Shown: positions 36,556-48,790, counted from the stretch's first letter. The stretch: 64,000 nucleotides of DNA from Enterobacter sp. RIT418 (GCF_003057745.1 NZ_QBJD02000009.1:124001-188000); one strand, 5' to 3'. Made by a program: numbers and translations. Notes: generated by a model from the letters alone, not told the origin.

Positions 36556-36592
36556 TGCCCTCACCCCGGCCCTCTCCCACGGGGAGAGGGAG
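36546..36592 (+). repeat. CCCTCTCCC palindromic repeat, copy 5
   Basis: TGCGGCCTGATGCCCTCACC is followed by CCCTCTCCC, CAC and GGGGAGAGGG. It begins inside the final codons of rihA and supplies the stop codon. It lies in the convergent gap with ybeL. Confidence 0.8.
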
Positions 36593-36609
36593 CAAACCTG
36601 TGCTTTTAT

Positions 36610-37092
36610 TTAGGGTTCAAACGGCCGACGCTGGAACTGGTCGTGCCCACATTTCGGGCACAGCGGGAGCACGTCCGGCGTATAAATCGCAATATGATGA
36701 TGGCATTTCTCGCAAACCAGATTCCCCAACCCCACCACCTCACCGCTGTGGTAAACGCCGTGGTGGTTTAGATCCTGAAACACCTCGCGCCACTCCAGCT
36801 GGGTTTTATCGGTAATATCCGCCAGCTCCTGCCACAGGCTTTCTTTAATCACCCGCATAAAGACGCTGTCGGCAACCTCGTCCTGGCTCTCCGCGTAGCT
36901 GCGCGCAAACTCTTCCAGGTCGCGACGAACGGCGCGCGTCACCTCTTCAACCTCGGTTCGCGTTAACTCACCCGTTTGCGTGACCCGCGCACGCGCTTGT
37001 TCAACGAGCGCGTCAATATCACGCTCGCCGTTACGCAGCCGCTCGGTGAGCGTCGCCACCAGTTCGCGGTAAAATTGAGCAACCTTGTTCAT
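36610..37092 (-). CDS. ybeL: Zinc-ribbon protein YbeL (DUF1451)
   Basis: A 160-residue cytoplasmic protein of unknown function, matching E. coli YbeL in length. The N-terminal 110 residues are helical and highly charged (ELVATLTERLRNGERDIDALVEQAR). The C terminus is a zinc ribbon with CEKCHHHI and CPKCGHDQ. It is transcribed divergently from leuS. The rihA-ybeL neighbourhood lacks the hscC-djlB-ybeTU cluster present here in E. coli K-12. I can give no function from sequence. Confidence 0.92.
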   Translation of the reverse strand: MNKVAQFYRELVATLTERLRNGERDIDALVEQARARVTQTGELTRTEVEEVTRAVRRDLEEFARSYAESQDEVADSVFMRVIKESLWQELADITDKTQLEWREVFQDLNHHGVYHSGEVVGLGNLVCEKCHHHIAIYTPDVLPLCPKCGHDQFQRRPFEP

Positions 37093-37307
37093 CCTTCTGC
37101 CTCCTGGGTAAGTGACTCTTTTTAATCATAGACCGTATTTCAGTCCCGCTTTGTCAGGTGAAGCACAGAGCCCGTAAATTCCTGCAAAGGGCATTTGTGC
37201 GAAAGGCTGTTTTGACGCGTACGTTTGGGCTATGCTATGCGGATCTGAATTACCACATCCATTGGCTACATTTTGTAGCTGTATTGAACACAGGACCACT
37301 GGCTGCC

Positions 37308-39890
37308 ATGCAAGAGCAATACCGCCCGGAAGAGATAGAATCCAAAGTCCAGCAACACTGGGACGAGAAGCGTACCTTTGAAGTTACCGAAGACGAGAGC
37401 AAAGAGAAGTATTATTGCCTGTCGATGCTTCCCTATCCTTCTGGTCGACTACACATGGGCCACGTGCGTAACTACACCATTGGCGATGTGATTGCTCGCT
37501 ACCAGCGCATGCTGGGTAAAAACGTTCTTCAGCCAATCGGCTGGGATGCGTTCGGCCTGCCTGCTGAAGGCGCCGCGGTAAAAAACAACACCGCCCCCGC
37601 GCCGTGGACGTACGACAACATCGCGTACATGAAAAACCAGCTCAAAATGCTGGGCTTCGGCTACGACTGGAGCCGCGAGCTGGCGACCTGTACGCCGGAA
37701 TATTACCGTTGGGAGCAGAAATTCTTCACCGAGCTGTATAAAAAAGGCCTGGTATACAAGAAAACGTCCGCCGTTAACTGGTGCCCGAACGATCAGACCG
37801 TTCTGGCAAACGAACAGGTGATCGACGGCTGCTGCTGGCGCTGCGACACCAAGGTTGAGCGTAAAGAGATCCCCCAGTGGTTTATTAAAATCACCGCTTA
37901 CGCTGACGAGCTGCTGAACGATCTGGATAATCTGGATCACTGGCCTGACACCGTGAAGACCATGCAGCGCAACTGGATCGGCCGTTCTGAAGGCGTTGAA
38001 ATCACCTTCAACGTGAAGGATTACGACCAGACGCTGACCGTTTACACTACCCGTCCGGACACCTTCATGGGAGCGACCTACCTGGCCGTGGCGGCGGGTC
38101 ACCCTCTGGCGCAGAAAGCGGCCGAGAGCAACCCTGAGCTGGCGACCTTCATCGACGAATGCCGCAACACCAAAGTGGCTGAAGCCGAAATGGCGACCAT
38201 GGAGAAGAAAGGCGTTGATACCGGCTTTAAAGCCGTGCATCCGCTGACCGGGGAAGAAATTCCGGTATGGGCCGCTAACTTCGTGCTGATGGAGTACGGT
38301 ACCGGCGCAGTGATGGCTGTTCCAGGGCACGACCAGCGCGACTACGAATTTGCCACCAAATATGGCCTGAACATCAAGCCGGTTATCCTGGCGGCCGACG
38401 GTTCTGAGCCTGACCTCTCCGAGCAGGCGCTGACCGAAAAAGGCACCCTGTTCAACTCCGGTGAATTTAGCGGCCTGAGCTTCGAAGAAGGCTTCAACGC
38501 GATTGCCGACAGGCTGGCCTCGCTGGGCGTTGGCGAGCGTAAAGTGAACTATCGTCTGCGCGACTGGGGCGTTTCCCGTCAGCGTTACTGGGGCGCACCG
38601 ATTCCAATGGTGACGCTGGAAGACGGTACCGTGGTGCCGACGCCTGAAGATCAGCTGCCGGTGATCCTGCCGGAAGACGTGGTCATGGACGGCATCACCA
38701 GTCCGATCAAAGCCGATCCAGAGTGGGCAAAAACCACCGTGAACGGCCAGCCTGCGCTGCGTGAAACCGACACCTTCGACACCTTTATGGAGTCCTCCTG
38801 GTACTACGCGCGCTACACCTGCCCGCAGTATCAGGAAGGCATGCTGGATTCCGACGCGGCGAACTACTGGCTGCCGGTGGATATCTACATCGGCGGTATC
38901 GAACACGCCATCATGCACCTGCTCTACTTCCGCTTCTTCCACAAGCTGATGCGCGACGCGGGCCTCGTGAACTCCGACGAGCCGGCAAAACAGCTGCTGT
39001 GCCAGGGTATGGTTCTGGCCGACGCGTTTTACTACGTAGGCGAAAACGGCGAGCGTAACTGGGTTTCTCCGGTTGATGCCATCGTTGAGCGTGACGAAAA
39101 AGGCCGCATCGTGAAGGCAAAAGATGCCGAAGGCCACGAGCTGGTCTACACCGGCATGAGCAAGATGTCCAAATCCAAAAACAACGGCATCGACCCTCAG
39201 GTTATGGTCGAGCGCTACGGTGCCGATACCGTGCGCCTGTTCATGATGTTTGCTTCCCCGGCAGACATGACGCTCGAGTGGCAGGAATCCGGCGTTGAAG
39301 GCGCTAACCGCTTCCTGAAACGCGTCTGGAAACTGGTTTACGAGCACACCTCTCAGGGCGATGCCCCTGCGCTGAACGTTGCCGCACTGACTGAAGATCA
39401 GCAGGCGCTGCGTCGCGATGTGCATAAAACAATTGCTAAAGTCACCGATGATATCGGCCGTCGTCAGACCTTCAATACCGCAATTGCGGCTATTATGGAA
39501 CTGATGAACAAACTGGCAAAAGCACCGCAGGACGGCGAGCAGGATCGCGCCTTAATGCGTGAAGCGCTGCTGGCAGTCGTTCGCATGCTTAACCCGTTCA
39601 CCCCGCACGCCAGCTTCACCCTGTGGCAGGCGCTGAAGGGCGAAGGCGATATCGACAACGCGCCGTGGCCGGTAGCGGACGAAGCGGCAATGGTGGAAAA
39701 CACCACGCTGGTCGTCGTGCAGGTTAACGGTAAAGTGCGCGGTAAAATTACCGTCGCCGTTGATGCAACCGAGGAGCAAGTGCGCGAGCGCGCGGGCCAG
39801 GAGCATCTGGTTGCGAAATATCTTGAGGGCGTTACCGTACGTAAGGTTATCTACGTACCGGGTAAACTGCTTAATCTGGTCGTTGGCTAA
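37308..39890 (+). CDS. leuS: Leucyl-tRNA synthetase LeuS
   Basis: LeuS is the class Ia synthetase for leucine; the tRNA-Leu(UAG) gene is 13 kb upstream. It has 860 residues from the ATG at 37308, equal to E. coli. The HIGH equivalent is [12 protein letters not shown]. The CP1 editing domain includes TTRPDTFMG. The catalytic lysine motif is KMSKSKNNG (about residue 620), followed by the anticodon-stem and C-terminal domains. The frame continues open upstream for 50 codons, without a family match. It is followed after 14 bp by lptE, starting the leuS-lptE-holA-nadD operon. Confidence 0.98.
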   Translation: MQEQYRPEEIESKVQQHWDEKRTFEVTEDESKEKYYCLSMLPYPSGRLHMGHVRNYTIGDVIARYQRMLGKNVLQPIGWDAFGLPAEGAAVKNNTAPAPWTYDNIAYMKNQLKMLGFGYDWSRELATCTPEYYRWEQKFFTELYKKGLVYKKTSAVNWCPNDQTVLANEQVIDGCCWRCDTKVERKEIPQWFIKITAYADELLNDLDNLDHWPDTVKTMQRNWIGRSEGVEITFNVKDYDQTLTVYTTRPDTFMGATYLAVAAGHPLAQKAAESNPELATFIDECRNTKVAEAEMATMEKKGVDTGFKAVHPLTGEEIPVWAANFVLMEYGTGAVMAVPGHDQRDYEFATKYGLNIKPVILAADGSEPDLSEQALTEKGTLFNSGEFSGLSFEEGFNAIADRLASLGVGERKVNYRLRDWGVSRQRYWGAPIPMVTLEDGTVVPTPEDQLPVILPEDVVMDGITSPIKADPEWAKTTVNGQPALRETDTFDTFMESSWYYARYTCPQYQEGMLDSDAANYWLPVDIYIGGIEHAIMHLLYFRFFHKLMRDAGLVNSDEPAKQLLCQGMVLADAFYYVGENGERNWVSPVDAIVERDEKGRIVKAKDAEGHELVYTGMSKMSKSKNNGIDPQVMVERYGADTVRLFMMFASPADMTLEWQESGVEGANRFLKRVWKLVYEHTSQGDAPALNVAALTEDQQALRRDVHKTIAKVTDDIGRRQTFNTAIAAIMELMNKLAKAPQDGEQDRALMREALLAVVRMLNPFTPHASFTLWQALKGEGDIDNAPWPVADEAAMVENTTLVVVQVNGKVRGKITVAVDATEEQVRERAGQEHLVAKYLEGVTVRKVIYVPGKLLNLVVG

Positions 39891-39904
39891 GCGCGGGAGG
39901 AAAC

Positions 39905-40474
39905 GTGCGACAACTGGCAACAATACTTTTATCTTTGGCGGTGCTTGTCACCGCCGGCTGCGGCTGGCACCTGCGCAACACAACGGCGGTGCCAGAGCAG
40001 ATGAAAACGATGATCTTCGACTCTTCGGATCCGAACGGCCCACTTAGCCGCGCGCTTCGCAGTCAGCTGCGCCTGAACGGCGTGGAGATTATCGAGAAAG
40101 ACACGCTTCGCCAGGATGTACCGTCATTCCGCGTCCTCCGCTCGACGCTGAGCAAAGACACGGCGTCCATCTTCCAGGACGGACGCACGGCGGAATATCA
40201 GATGGTCATGTCGGTTAGCGCAGCCGTGCTGATCCCGGGTAAAGACATCTATCCGATCAGCACCAAGGTCTACCGTTCGTTCTTTGATAACCCGCAGACG
40301 GCGCTGGCGAAAGATGCCGAACAGCAAATTATCATTAACGAAATGTACGACAAGGCAGCGGAACAGCTGATCCGTCAGTTGCCGCGCATTGCGGCAACGT
40401 CTAAACAGGGTTCAGACATTGTCGACAAGCCTGAGGCAGCCTCGCTTCCGGCAGCCACCTCGTTGGGTAACTGA
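39905..40474 (+). CDS. lptE: LPS-assembly lipoprotein LptE
   Basis: LptE plugs the LptD barrel and helps insert LPS in the outer leaflet of the outer membrane. It has 189 residues. The start is GTG after GGGAGGAAAC. A signal peptide ends VTAGC with Cys19 lipidated, then GWHLRNTT. The middle is well conserved ([35 protein letters not shown]), while the C-terminal tail is Ala/Ser-rich and variable. It overlaps holA by one base (TGATG). Essential in E. coli. Confidence 0.95.
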   Translation: MRQLATILLSLAVLVTAGCGWHLRNTTAVPEQMKTMIFDSSDPNGPLSRALRSQLRLNGVEIIEKDTLRQDVPSFRVLRSTLSKDTASIFQDGRTAEYQMVMSVSAAVLIPGKDIYPISTKVYRSFFDNPQTALAKDAEQQIIINEMYDKAAEQLIRQLPRIAATSKQGSDIVDKPEAASLPAATSLGN

Positions 40475-41505
40475 TGATCAGGTTGTATCCTGAACAACTC
40501 CGCGCGCAGCTCAATGAAGGGCTGCGCGCGGCGTATCTGCTGCTCGGAAACGACCCGCTTTTGCTTCAGGAAAGTCTTGATGCCGTTCGCCACGCGGCGG
40601 CGGCGCAGGGCTTCGATGAACACCACACCTTCCAGCTGGATAACAGCACCGACTGGAATGCGATTTTTTCGATTTGCCAGGCGATGAGCCTGTTTGCCTC
40701 TCGTCAAACCATTCAGATTCTGCTGCCGGAAAATGGCCCTAACGCGGCGATTAATGAACAGCTGGCGACGCTGGTAAGCTTGCTTCACGGCGATCTGCTG
40801 CTGATTGTGCGCGGCAATAAGCTGACTAAAGCGCAGGAAAATGCGGCGTGGATAACGACGCTCGCCACCAACGCGGTGCTTGTGACCTGCCAGACGCCCG
40901 AGCAGGCGCATCTGCCTAAGTGGGTTGCGGCAAGGGCAAAGCAGCAGAACCTGCTGCTGGACGACGCGGCGAATCAGCTGCTCTGCTACTGCTATGAAGG
41001 CAACCTGCTGGCGCTTGCGCAGGCGCTCGACAGGCTATCCCTGCTGTGGCCCGACGGCAAGCTGACGCTGCCGCGCGTTGAGCAGGCGGTTAACGATGCC
41101 GCGCACTTTACGCCGTTCCACTGGGTCGACGCGCTGCTGGCCGCCAAGAGTAAGCGCGCGCTGCATATCCTGCAGCAGCTGCGTCTCGAAGGCAGCGAAC
41201 CGGTTATTTTACTGCGCACGATCCAGCGCGAGCTGCTGCTGTTAATCAACCTCAAGCGCCAGTCGGCCCACACGCCGCTGCGCACGCTGTTTGACAAACA
41301 CCGCGTCTGGCAAAACCGCAGGGCGATGACCACCGAAGCCATTAACCGGCTCGGCCACGAGCAGCTGCGCCAGGCGGTGCATCTGCTCACGCGCGCCGAG
41401 CTGACGCTGAAGCAGGACTACGGTCAATCGGTGTGGGAAGAGCTTGAAAGCCTCTCTCTGCTGCTGTGCCATAAGGCGCTGGCCGACGTATTTATTGATG
41501 GATAA
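40474..41505 (+). CDS. holA: DNA polymerase III delta subunit HolA
   Basis: HolA is the clamp-opening delta subunit of the clamp loader. It has 343 residues (E. coli 343). The N-terminal beta-clamp contact region and the DnaX-like AAA+ fold are present ([16 protein letters not shown]; the SRC-like elements are missing, as normal for delta). The C-terminal collar domain is helical ([24 protein letters not shown]). The ATG shares a base with the lptE stop. nadD begins directly after its stop. Confidence 0.95.
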   Translation: MIRLYPEQLRAQLNEGLRAAYLLLGNDPLLLQESLDAVRHAAAAQGFDEHHTFQLDNSTDWNAIFSICQAMSLFASRQTIQILLPENGPNAAINEQLATLVSLLHGDLLLIVRGNKLTKAQENAAWITTLATNAVLVTCQTPEQAHLPKWVAARAKQQNLLLDDAANQLLCYCYEGNLLALAQALDRLSLLWPDGKLTLPRVEQAVNDAAHFTPFHWVDALLAAKSKRALHILQQLRLEGSEPVILLRTIQRELLLLINLKRQSAHTPLRTLFDKHRVWQNRRAMTTEAINRLGHEQLRQAVHLLTRAELTLKQDYGQSVWEELESLSLLLCHKALADVFIDG

Positions 41506-41506
41506 T

Positions 41507-42163
41507 ATGCACTCTCTACAGGCGCTGTATGGCGGTACCTTTGACCCGGTACACTACGGGCACCTCAAGCCCGTCGAAATTCTGGCAAACCTGATTGGCC
41601 TGCAGCGCGTCATTATTATGCCTAACAACGTTCCACCGCACCGCCCTCAGCCGGAAGCGACCAGCGAGCAGCGTAAAGCCATGCTCGCGCTGGCGATTGC
41701 CGACAAGCCGCTGTTCACCCTCGACGAGCGCGAACTCAAGCGCGACGCGCCTTCGTGGACGTCCGAGACGCTGCGGGAGTGGCGCGAAGAACAAGGGCCG
41801 GAGAAACCGCTGGCGTTTATTATTGGCCAGGACTCTTTGCTGAACTTCCCAAGCTGGCACAAATACGAAACCATTCTGTGCAACAGCCATCTTATCGTCA
41901 CCCGTCGTCCGGGCTATCCTCTGACCATGCGCGAAGAGCACTATCAGCAATGGCTGGAAGCCCATTTAACGGACAATATTGACGAACTACATACGCTGCC
42001 CGCAGGTAAAATCTATCTGGCTGAAACGCCGTGGTTTGATATCTCCGCAACCCTGATCCGCGAGCGCTTACAGGCAGGCTTGCCCTGTGAGGACCTGCTG
42101 CCCACCCCGGTGCTGGAATATATTCACCAGCACGGTTTGTATCAGAAAAGAGCAGATGAATAA
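41507..42163 (+). CDS. nadD: Nicotinate-nucleotide adenylyltransferase NadD
   Basis: NadD adenylates NaMN to NaAD in NAD synthesis. It has 218 residues from the ATG at 41507 (E. coli 213). The nucleotidylyltransferase signature [12 protein letters not shown] and the [10 protein letters not shown] (ISSTxxR) motif are complete. The start lies one base after the holA stop; [10 protein letters not shown] aligns with E. coli. In E. coli cobC follows; here it is absent, and a 268-bp gap leads to rsfS. The C terminus has a short basic extension (YQKRADE). Confidence 0.95.
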   Translation: MHSLQALYGGTFDPVHYGHLKPVEILANLIGLQRVIIMPNNVPPHRPQPEATSEQRKAMLALAIADKPLFTLDERELKRDAPSWTSETLREWREEQGPEKPLAFIIGQDSLLNFPSWHKYETILCNSHLIVTRRPGYPLTMREEHYQQWLEAHLTDNIDELHTLPAGKIYLAETPWFDISATLIRERLQAGLPCEDLLPTPVLEYIHQHGLYQKRADE

Positions 42164-42749
<586 letters not shown>

Positions 42750-42752
42750 TGC

Positions 42753-43220
42753 GTGAAGTTGCAGCTGGTCGCCGTCGGCACCAAAATGCCGGACTGGGTA
42801 CAAACCGGTTTTACTGAATATCTGCGTCGTTTCCCCAAAGATATGCCGTTCGAACTGGTGGAGATCCCAGCAGGAAAGCGCGGTAAGAACGCGGATATCA
42901 AACGTATTCTCGATAAAGAGGGTGAGCTGATGCTGGCCGCCGCAGGCAAAAACCGCATCGTCACCCTCGATATCCCAGGCAAACCCTGGGATACGCCGCA
43001 GCTGGCGCACGAACTTGAGCGCTGGAAGCAGGATGGCCGTGACGTCAGTTTGCTGATTGGCGGCCCGGAAGGGTTATCCCCCGCCTGCAAGGCAGCGGCA
43101 GAACAAAGCTGGTCTCTCTCCGCGCTGACGCTCCCCCACCCGCTCGTTCGGGTACTGGTGGCAGAAAGTCTTTATCGCGCATGGAGCATAACGACCAACC
43201 ACCCCTATCACCGCGAGTAG
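42753..43220 (+). CDS. rlmH: 23S rRNA pseudouridine-1915 N3-methyltransferase RlmH
   Basis: RlmH is the SPOUT methyltransferase that methylates pseudouridine 1915 in helix 69. It has 155 residues and a GTG start. The SPOUT knot motifs are [29 protein letters not shown] and [20 protein letters not shown]. The C-terminal NHPYHRE is the conserved family ending. It lies between rsfS and mrdA. Confidence 0.96.
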   Translation: MKLQLVAVGTKMPDWVQTGFTEYLRRFPKDMPFELVEIPAGKRGKNADIKRILDKEGELMLAAAGKNRIVTLDIPGKPWDTPQLAHELERWKQDGRDVSLLIGGPEGLSPACKAAAEQSWSLSALTLPHPLVRVLVAESLYRAWSITTNHPYHRE

Positions 43221-43249
43221 TGACTTGACCAGGGTAGATTAAGCAGCGG

Positions 43250-45151
43250 ATGAAACTACAGAATTCTTTTCGCGACTATACGGCTGAGTCCGCGCTGTTT
43301 GTGCGCAGGGCGCTGGTCGCCTTTTTGGGGATTTTGCTGCTGACCGGCGTGCTGATCGCCAACCTTTATAATCTGCAAATCGTCCGCTATACCGATTACC
43401 AGACGCGCTCAAACGAGAACCGCATCAAGCTGGTTCCCATCGCGCCCAGCCGCGGCATTATTTACGACCGCAACGGTACGCCGCTGGCGCTGAACCGCAC
43501 CATCTACCAAATCGAGATGATGCCGGAAAAGGTAGATAACGTTCAGGATACGCTGGAAGCGCTGAAAAGCGTGGTCGACCTGACCGACGACGACATTGCC
43601 GCATTCAAAAAAGAGCGTTCACGCTCGCATCGCTTTACCTCCATTCCGGTGAAAACCAACCTGACGGAAGTCCAGGTTGCCCGCTTTGCCGTGAACCAGT
43701 ACCGCTTTCCCGGCGTTGAGGTCAAAGGCTACAAGCGCCGCTACTATCCTTACGGTTCCGCGCTGACGCACGTCATCGGTTACGTCTCAAAAATAAACGA
43801 TAAAGATGTCGAAAGGCTGGATAAAGACGGCAAGCTGGCGAACTACGCGGCGACGCACGATATCGGCAAGCTCGGCATTGAGCGCTACTACGAAGAAGTG
43901 CTTCACGGACAAACCGGCTATGAAGAGGTGGAAGTTAACAACCGCGGCCGCGTAATCCGTCAGCTGAAAGAGGTGCCGCCTCAGGCGGGGCACGACGTCT
44001 ACCTGACGCTCGACCTTAAGCTGCAACAGTATATCGAAACCCTGCTGGCGGGCAGCCGCGCGGCCGTCGTTGTGACCGATCCGCGAACCGGCGGGATTCT
44101 GGCTATGGTATCAATGCCGAGCTACGACCCTAATCTCTTCGTCGACGGTATCTCGAGCAAGGATTACTCCGGCCTGCTGAACGACCCGAACACGCCGCTG
44201 GTGAACCGCGCCACGCAGGGGGTCTATCCTCCGGCCTCCACGGTGAAGCCGTATGTCGCCGTCTCCGCGCTGAGTGCAGGCGTTATTACCCGCAATACCA
44301 GCCTGTTCGATCCGGGCTGGTGGCAGCTTCCCGGCTCTGAAAAACGCTATCGCGACTGGAAAAAATGGGGCCACGGCCATCTGAACGTGACGAAGTCGCT
44401 CGAAGAGTCCGCGGATACCTTCTTCTACCAGGTCGCCTACGACATGGGTATTGACCGCCTGTCGGAGTGGATGAGCAAATTTGGCTACGGGCATTACACC
44501 GGCGTGGATCTTGCCGAGGAACGCTCAGGCAACATGCCAACCCGCGAGTGGAAGCTGAAGCGCTTTAAGAAGCCATGGTATCAGGGCGATACGATCCCGG
44601 TCGGTATTGGCCAGGGCTACTGGACGGCAACGCCTATTCAGATGAACAAAGCGATGATGACCCTCATCAACGACGGCGTAGTGAAAGTACCGCATCTGCT
44701 GCAAAGCACGGTTGAAGATGGCAAAAAAGTGCCGTGGGTTCAGCCGCATGAGCCACCCGTTGGCGACATTCATTCCGGCTACTGGGAGATCGCCAAGGAC
44801 GGAATGTACGGCGTAGCCAACCGTGCGAACGGTACGGCACATAAATATTTCGCCAGCGCGCCGTATAAAGTGGCCGCGAAATCCGGTACCGCGCAGGTGT
44901 TCGGCCTGAAGGCCAACGAGACCTATAACGCCCACCGTATTGCGGAACGTCTGCGCGACCATAAGCTCATGACGGCATTTGCCCCTTATAACAACCCGCA
45001 GGTTGCGGTGGCCATGATCCTGGAAAACGGCGGCGCGGGCCCGGCTGTGGGCACGATCATGCGCCAGATCCTCGATCACATTATGCTGGGCGACAATAAC
45101 ACCGACTTGCCGGCTGAAAACCCGGCGGCCGCTGCGGCGGAGGACCAATAA
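43250..45151 (+). CDS. mrdA: Penicillin-binding protein 2, MrdA
   Basis: PBP2 is the elongasome transpeptidase that cross-links lateral wall peptidoglycan with RodA. It has 633 residues: one N-terminal membrane helix (about residues 21-43), a pedestal domain beginning [21 protein letters not shown], then the transpeptidase domain. The SxxK active site is in [10 protein letters not shown] (Ser about 330), SxN is in EESADTF, and KSGTAQ is the third motif. The gene lies 2 bp before mrdB. Confidence 0.98.
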   Translation: MKLQNSFRDYTAESALFVRRALVAFLGILLLTGVLIANLYNLQIVRYTDYQTRSNENRIKLVPIAPSRGIIYDRNGTPLALNRTIYQIEMMPEKVDNVQDTLEALKSVVDLTDDDIAAFKKERSRSHRFTSIPVKTNLTEVQVARFAVNQYRFPGVEVKGYKRRYYPYGSALTHVIGYVSKINDKDVERLDKDGKLANYAATHDIGKLGIERYYEEVLHGQTGYEEVEVNNRGRVIRQLKEVPPQAGHDVYLTLDLKLQQYIETLLAGSRAAVVVTDPRTGGILAMVSMPSYDPNLFVDGISSKDYSGLLNDPNTPLVNRATQGVYPPASTVKPYVAVSALSAGVITRNTSLFDPGWWQLPGSEKRYRDWKKWGHGHLNVTKSLEESADTFFYQVAYDMGIDRLSEWMSKFGYGHYTGVDLAEERSGNMPTREWKLKRFKKPWYQGDTIPVGIGQGYWTATPIQMNKAMMTLINDGVVKVPHLLQSTVEDGKKVPWVQPHEPPVGDIHSGYWEIAKDGMYGVANRANGTAHKYFASAPYKVAAKSGTAQVFGLKANETYNAHRIAERLRDHKLMTAFAPYNNPQVAVAMILENGGAGPAVGTIMRQILDHIMLGDNNTDLPAENPAAAAAEDQ

Positions 45152-45153
45152 TC

Positions 45154-46266
45154 ATGACGGATAATCCAAATAAAAAATCGCTGTGGGACAAAATCCACAT
45201 CGATCCTGCCATGCTGCTGATCCTGCTGGCCCTGCTCTTCTACAGCGCGATGGTGATCTGGAGCGCGAGCGGCCAGGACATCGGCATGATGGAGCGCAAG
45301 ATTGGCCAGATCGCAATGGGTCTGGTCATCATGGTGGTGATGGCGCAGATCCCACCGCGCGTCTATGAGGGCTGGGCGCCGTATCTTTACATCTTCTGTA
45401 TTATTCTTCTGGTTGCGGTGGACGCCTTTGGGGCCATCTCAAAGGGCGCACAGCGCTGGCTGGATCTCGGGATTGTCCGCTTCCAGCCTTCGGAAATCGC
45501 TAAAATTGCCGTTCCCCTGATGGTGGCGCGCTTTATCAACCGCGACGTTTGCCCGCCTTCGCTGAAGAATACGGCCATCGCGCTGGTGCTCATCTTCCTG
45601 CCAACGCTGCTGGTAGCGGCACAGCCTGACCTGGGCACCTCAATTCTGATCGCCCTGTCCGGCCTGTTTGTGCTGTTCTTGTCTGGCCTGAGCTGGCGCC
45701 TGATCGGCATCGCCGTGGTGCTCGTGGCGGCCTTTATCCCGATCCTCTGGTTCTTCCTGATGCATGACTATCAGCGCCAGCGCGTGATGATGCTGCTCGA
45801 TCCGGAAACCGACCCGCTGGGTGCGGGCTATCACATTATCCAGTCTAAGATTGCGATTGGCTCCGGCGGCCTGAGCGGTAAAGGCTGGCTGCACGGCACG
45901 CAGTCCCAGCTGGAGTTTTTACCCGAACGACATACCGACTTTATCTTTGCGGTACTGGCCGAAGAGCTGGGGCTGGTGGGCATTCTGATCCTGCTTGCCC
46001 TCTACGTGCTGCTGATTATGCGCGGCCTGTGGATTGCCGCGCGGGCGCAAACCACCTTTGGCCGCGTGATGGCGGGTGGATTGATGCTGATTTTATTCGT
46101 TTATGTCTTCGTAAATATTGGTATGGTGAGCGGTATTCTGCCGGTTGTAGGCGTTCCGCTGCCGCTGGTGAGCTACGGGGGCTCGGCACTGATCGTGTTG
46201 ATGGCCGGGTTTGGTATCGTCATGTCGATCCATACCCACAGAAAAATGTTGTCAAAAAGCGTATAA
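45154..46266 (+). CDS. mrdB: SEDS glycosyltransferase RodA (MrdB)
   Basis: RodA polymerises lipid II glycan strands for rod-shape growth and partners PBP2. It has 370 residues and about ten membrane helices. The SEDS-family ARWLDLG-like [19 protein letters not shown] and the [19 protein letters not shown] motif with the catalytic Asp are complete. [13 protein letters not shown] is near the C terminus. It follows mrdA by 2 bp and precedes rlpA by 16 bp. Confidence 0.97.
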   Translation: MTDNPNKKSLWDKIHIDPAMLLILLALLFYSAMVIWSASGQDIGMMERKIGQIAMGLVIMVVMAQIPPRVYEGWAPYLYIFCIILLVAVDAFGAISKGAQRWLDLGIVRFQPSEIAKIAVPLMVARFINRDVCPPSLKNTAIALVLIFLPTLLVAAQPDLGTSILIALSGLFVLFLSGLSWRLIGIAVVLVAAFIPILWFFLMHDYQRQRVMMLLDPETDPLGAGYHIIQSKIAIGSGGLSGKGWLHGTQSQLEFLPERHTDFIFAVLAEELGLVGILILLALYVLLIMRGLWIAARAQTTFGRVMAGGLMLILFVYVFVNIGMVSGILPVVGVPLPLVSYGGSALIVLMAGFGIVMSIHTHRKMLSKSV

Positions 46267-46282
46267 AAATAAGGGGATTGCA

Positions 46283-47389
46283 ATGCGTAAGCAGTGGCTG
46301 GGGATCTGTATCGCAGCAAGTTTACTTGCAGCTTGTACCAGTGATGATGGTCAGCAACAGGCAACCGTCGCGCCGCCGCAGCCTGCGGTTTGTAATGGCC
46401 CGATAGTCGAAATCAGCGGTGCCGATCCTGTCTATGAACCGCTGAATGCCAGCGCAAATCAGGATTACCAGCGCGACGGCAAGAGCTACAAAATTGTTCA
46501 GGATCCGTCCCGCTTCAGCCAGGCCGGCTTTGCCGCCATTTATGACGCAGAGCCCGGCAGCAACCTGACGGCATCCGGCGAGACGTTCGATCCGATGCAA
46601 ATCACCGCCGCGCACCCAACGCTACCTATCCCAAGCTATGCCCGCGTAACCAACCTGGCAAACGGCCGCATGATTGTGGTGCGCATTAACGATCGTGGCC
46701 CATACGGCAACGACCGCGTCATTTCGCTATCGCGCGCGGCCGCCGATCGTCTGAACACTTCAAACAATACGAAAGTGCGTATTGACCCGATCATTGTTGC
46801 TCAGGACGGCACGCTCTCTGGCCCGGGCACCGCCTGTACGACGGTTGCCAAGCAGACCTACGCCCTTCCTGCGCGTCCCGATCTCAGCGGAGGCATGGGC
46901 GGCGTATCCTCTCCGGCAGAGCCAGCCCAGCCTCAGGGCGAAGTTCGCGCCATCAGCAACGATACGCTGCAAAGCGATGACAGCACGGGTGCGCCGGTGA
47001 AAAGCAGCGGCTTCCTCGGTGCGCCAACAACCTTAGCTTCCGGCGTGCTTGAGGGCAGCGAACCTACGCCAGCCCCAGCAGCCGCTCCGGTCGCGCAGCC
47101 CGCGCCCGTCGTGGCCCCCGCCGCACAGCAAAATGCAGCGGTCGCAGCACCGGCAGCGGCAAGCGGCAGCTATGTGGTACAGGTGGGTGCCGTCAGCGAC
47201 CAGGCAAGGGCTCAACAGTATCAGCAACGCCTGAGCCAGCAGTTCAGCGTGCCCGGGCGCGTTGAGCAAAATGGAGCGGTCTGGCGTATTCAGATGGGCC
47301 CATTTGCGAGCAAATCCCAGGCCGCAAGCCTGCAGCAGCGCCTGCAAAGCGAGGCACAGCTGCAGTCGTTTATTACTGTTGCAAAATAA
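46283..47389 (+). CDS. rlpA: Septal lipoprotein RlpA
   Basis: RlpA is an outer-membrane lipoprotein with a double-psi beta-barrel. In Pseudomonas it is a lytic transglycosylase for denuded glycan; in E. coli activity is not shown. It has 368 residues. The signal peptide ends LLAAC with Cys18 lipidated. The DPBB domain carries FDPMQITAAHPTLPIPSYA and VVRINDRGPY. A long Pro/Ala-rich linker (about residues 190-285) leads to the C-terminal SPOR domain (YVVQVGAVSDQARAQQYQQ), which targets septa. The ATG at 46283 has AAGGGG upstream; in-frame codons before it overlap mrdB. Confidence 0.95.
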   Translation: MRKQWLGICIAASLLAACTSDDGQQQATVAPPQPAVCNGPIVEISGADPVYEPLNASANQDYQRDGKSYKIVQDPSRFSQAGFAAIYDAEPGSNLTASGETFDPMQITAAHPTLPIPSYARVTNLANGRMIVVRINDRGPYGNDRVISLSRAAADRLNTSNNTKVRIDPIIVAQDGTLSGPGTACTTVAKQTYALPARPDLSGGMGGVSSPAEPAQPQGEVRAISNDTLQSDDSTGAPVKSSGFLGAPTTLASGVLEGSEPTPAPAAAPVAQPAPVVAPAAQQNAAVAAPAAASGSYVVQVGAVSDQARAQQYQQRLSQQFSVPGRVEQNGAVWRIQMGPFASKSQAASLQQRLQSEAQLQSFITVAK

Positions 47390-47527
47390 TCAATCGGCGG
47401 TATCCGAAATGTCAGTTTGTGTAAACAACGTTAACAAACTCACGCTTAAAGTCGGATGCCTGCCCGTATAGCATTTGCTATAGTAGGGCACTTTTTTAAT
47501 TCCATCACGGATGTCGTAGTTCTGACC

Positions 47528-48739
47528 ATGAAGACCACTTTTTCTGCTCGTTTTGTGCAGCGCATGGCGCTGACCACGGCCTTATGCGCGGCTGCATTCT
47601 CTGCGGCTCACGCGGATGACCTGAACATCAAGACCATGATCCCTGGCGTTCCGCAGATCGACGCGGAATCCTACATCCTGATCGATTACAACTCTGGCAA
47701 AGTGCTGGCAGAACAGAATGCCGACACGCGTCGCGATCCGGCCAGCCTGACCAAAATGATGACCAGCTACGTTATCGGCCAGGCCATGAAGGCGGGTAAG
47801 TTTAAAGAAACCGATTTAGTGACCATCGGTAACGACGCATGGGCAACGGGTAACCCGGTGTTCAAAGGCTCATCCCTGATGTTCCTGAAGCCAGGCATGC
47901 AGGTGCCGGTTTCCCAGCTCATCCGCGGCATTAACCTGCAGTCCGGTAACGACGCCTGCGTGGCGATGGCGGACTTTGCGGCCGGCAGTCAGGATGCTTT
48001 CGTGGGCCTGATGAACAGCTATGTTTCTGCGCTGGGGCTGAAAAACAGCCACTTCCAGACCGTTCACGGCCTGGACGCCGAAGGGCAGTACAGCTCTGCG
48101 CGCGATATGGCGCTGATCGGCCAGGCGCTGATCCGCGACGTGCCAAACGAGTACTCCATCTATAAAGAAAAAGAGTTCACCTTCAACGGCATCCGCCAGA
48201 CCAACCGTAACGGCCTGCTCTGGGACAACAGCCTGAACGTTGACGGCATTAAAACCGGTCATACCGATAAAGCAGGCTATAACCTGGTGGCTTCGGCAAC
48301 CGAAGGTCAAATGCGTCTGATCTCTGCGGTGATGGGCGGTCGTACCTTCAAGGGCCGTGAGACGGAAAGCAAAAAACTCCTGACCTGGGGCTTCCGCTTC
48401 TTCGAAACCGTGAACCCGCTGAAAGCAGGTAAAGAATTTGCGTCTGAACCCGTGTGGTTCGGCGACAACGATCGCGCGTCGCTCGGCGTAGATAAAGACC
48501 TTTATCTGACTATCCCGCGCGGCCGTATGAAAGACCTGAAGGCCAGCTATGTGCTGAACACCACCGAACTGCATGCACCGCTGCAGAAAAATCAGGTTGT
48601 CGGCACCATCAACTTCCAGCTGGACGGCAAAACCATCGATCAGCGTCCGCTCGTCGTGCTGGATGAAATTCCAGAGGGCAATTTCTTCGGTAAAATCATT
48701 GATTACATTAAATTGATGTTCCATCACTGGTTTGGCTAA
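47528..48739 (+). CDS. dacA: D-Ala-D-Ala carboxypeptidase DacA (PBP5)
   Basis: PBP5 trims the terminal D-Ala from peptidoglycan pentapeptides on the outer face of the inner membrane. It has 403 residues, as in E. coli. The signal peptide ends SAAHA-DD (29 residues). The SxxK site is DPASLTKMM (Ser73, mature Ser44), SxN is [12 protein letters not shown], and KTG is [11 protein letters not shown]. The C-terminal amphipathic anchor helix [15 protein letters not shown] is complete. The ATG at 47528 is the family start. A strong terminator follows. Confidence 0.98.
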   Translation: MKTTFSARFVQRMALTTALCAAAFSAAHADDLNIKTMIPGVPQIDAESYILIDYNSGKVLAEQNADTRRDPASLTKMMTSYVIGQAMKAGKFKETDLVTIGNDAWATGNPVFKGSSLMFLKPGMQVPVSQLIRGINLQSGNDACVAMADFAAGSQDAFVGLMNSYVSALGLKNSHFQTVHGLDAEGQYSSARDMALIGQALIRDVPNEYSIYKEKEFTFNGIRQTNRNGLLWDNSLNVDGIKTGHTDKAGYNLVASATEGQMRLISAVMGGRTFKGRETESKKLLTWGFRFFETVNPLKAGKEFASEPVWFGDNDRASLGVDKDLYLTIPRGRMKDLKASYVLNTTELHAPLQKNQVVGTINFQLDGKTIDQRPLVVLDEIPEGNFFGKIIDYIKLMFHHWFG

Positions 48740-48790
48740 AAATTGAACACTTGAAAGTGTGATTTTGATCCCCATATACTAAGTATCCTG

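Noticed and set aside
37158-37307. 50-codon extension of leuS
   Set aside because: No family match; [13 protein letters not shown] is the known LeuS start.
37449-39425. 658-codon open frame antisense to leuS
   Set aside because: It mirrors leuS codon structure, has no ribosome-binding site or recognisable domain, and leuS is certain.
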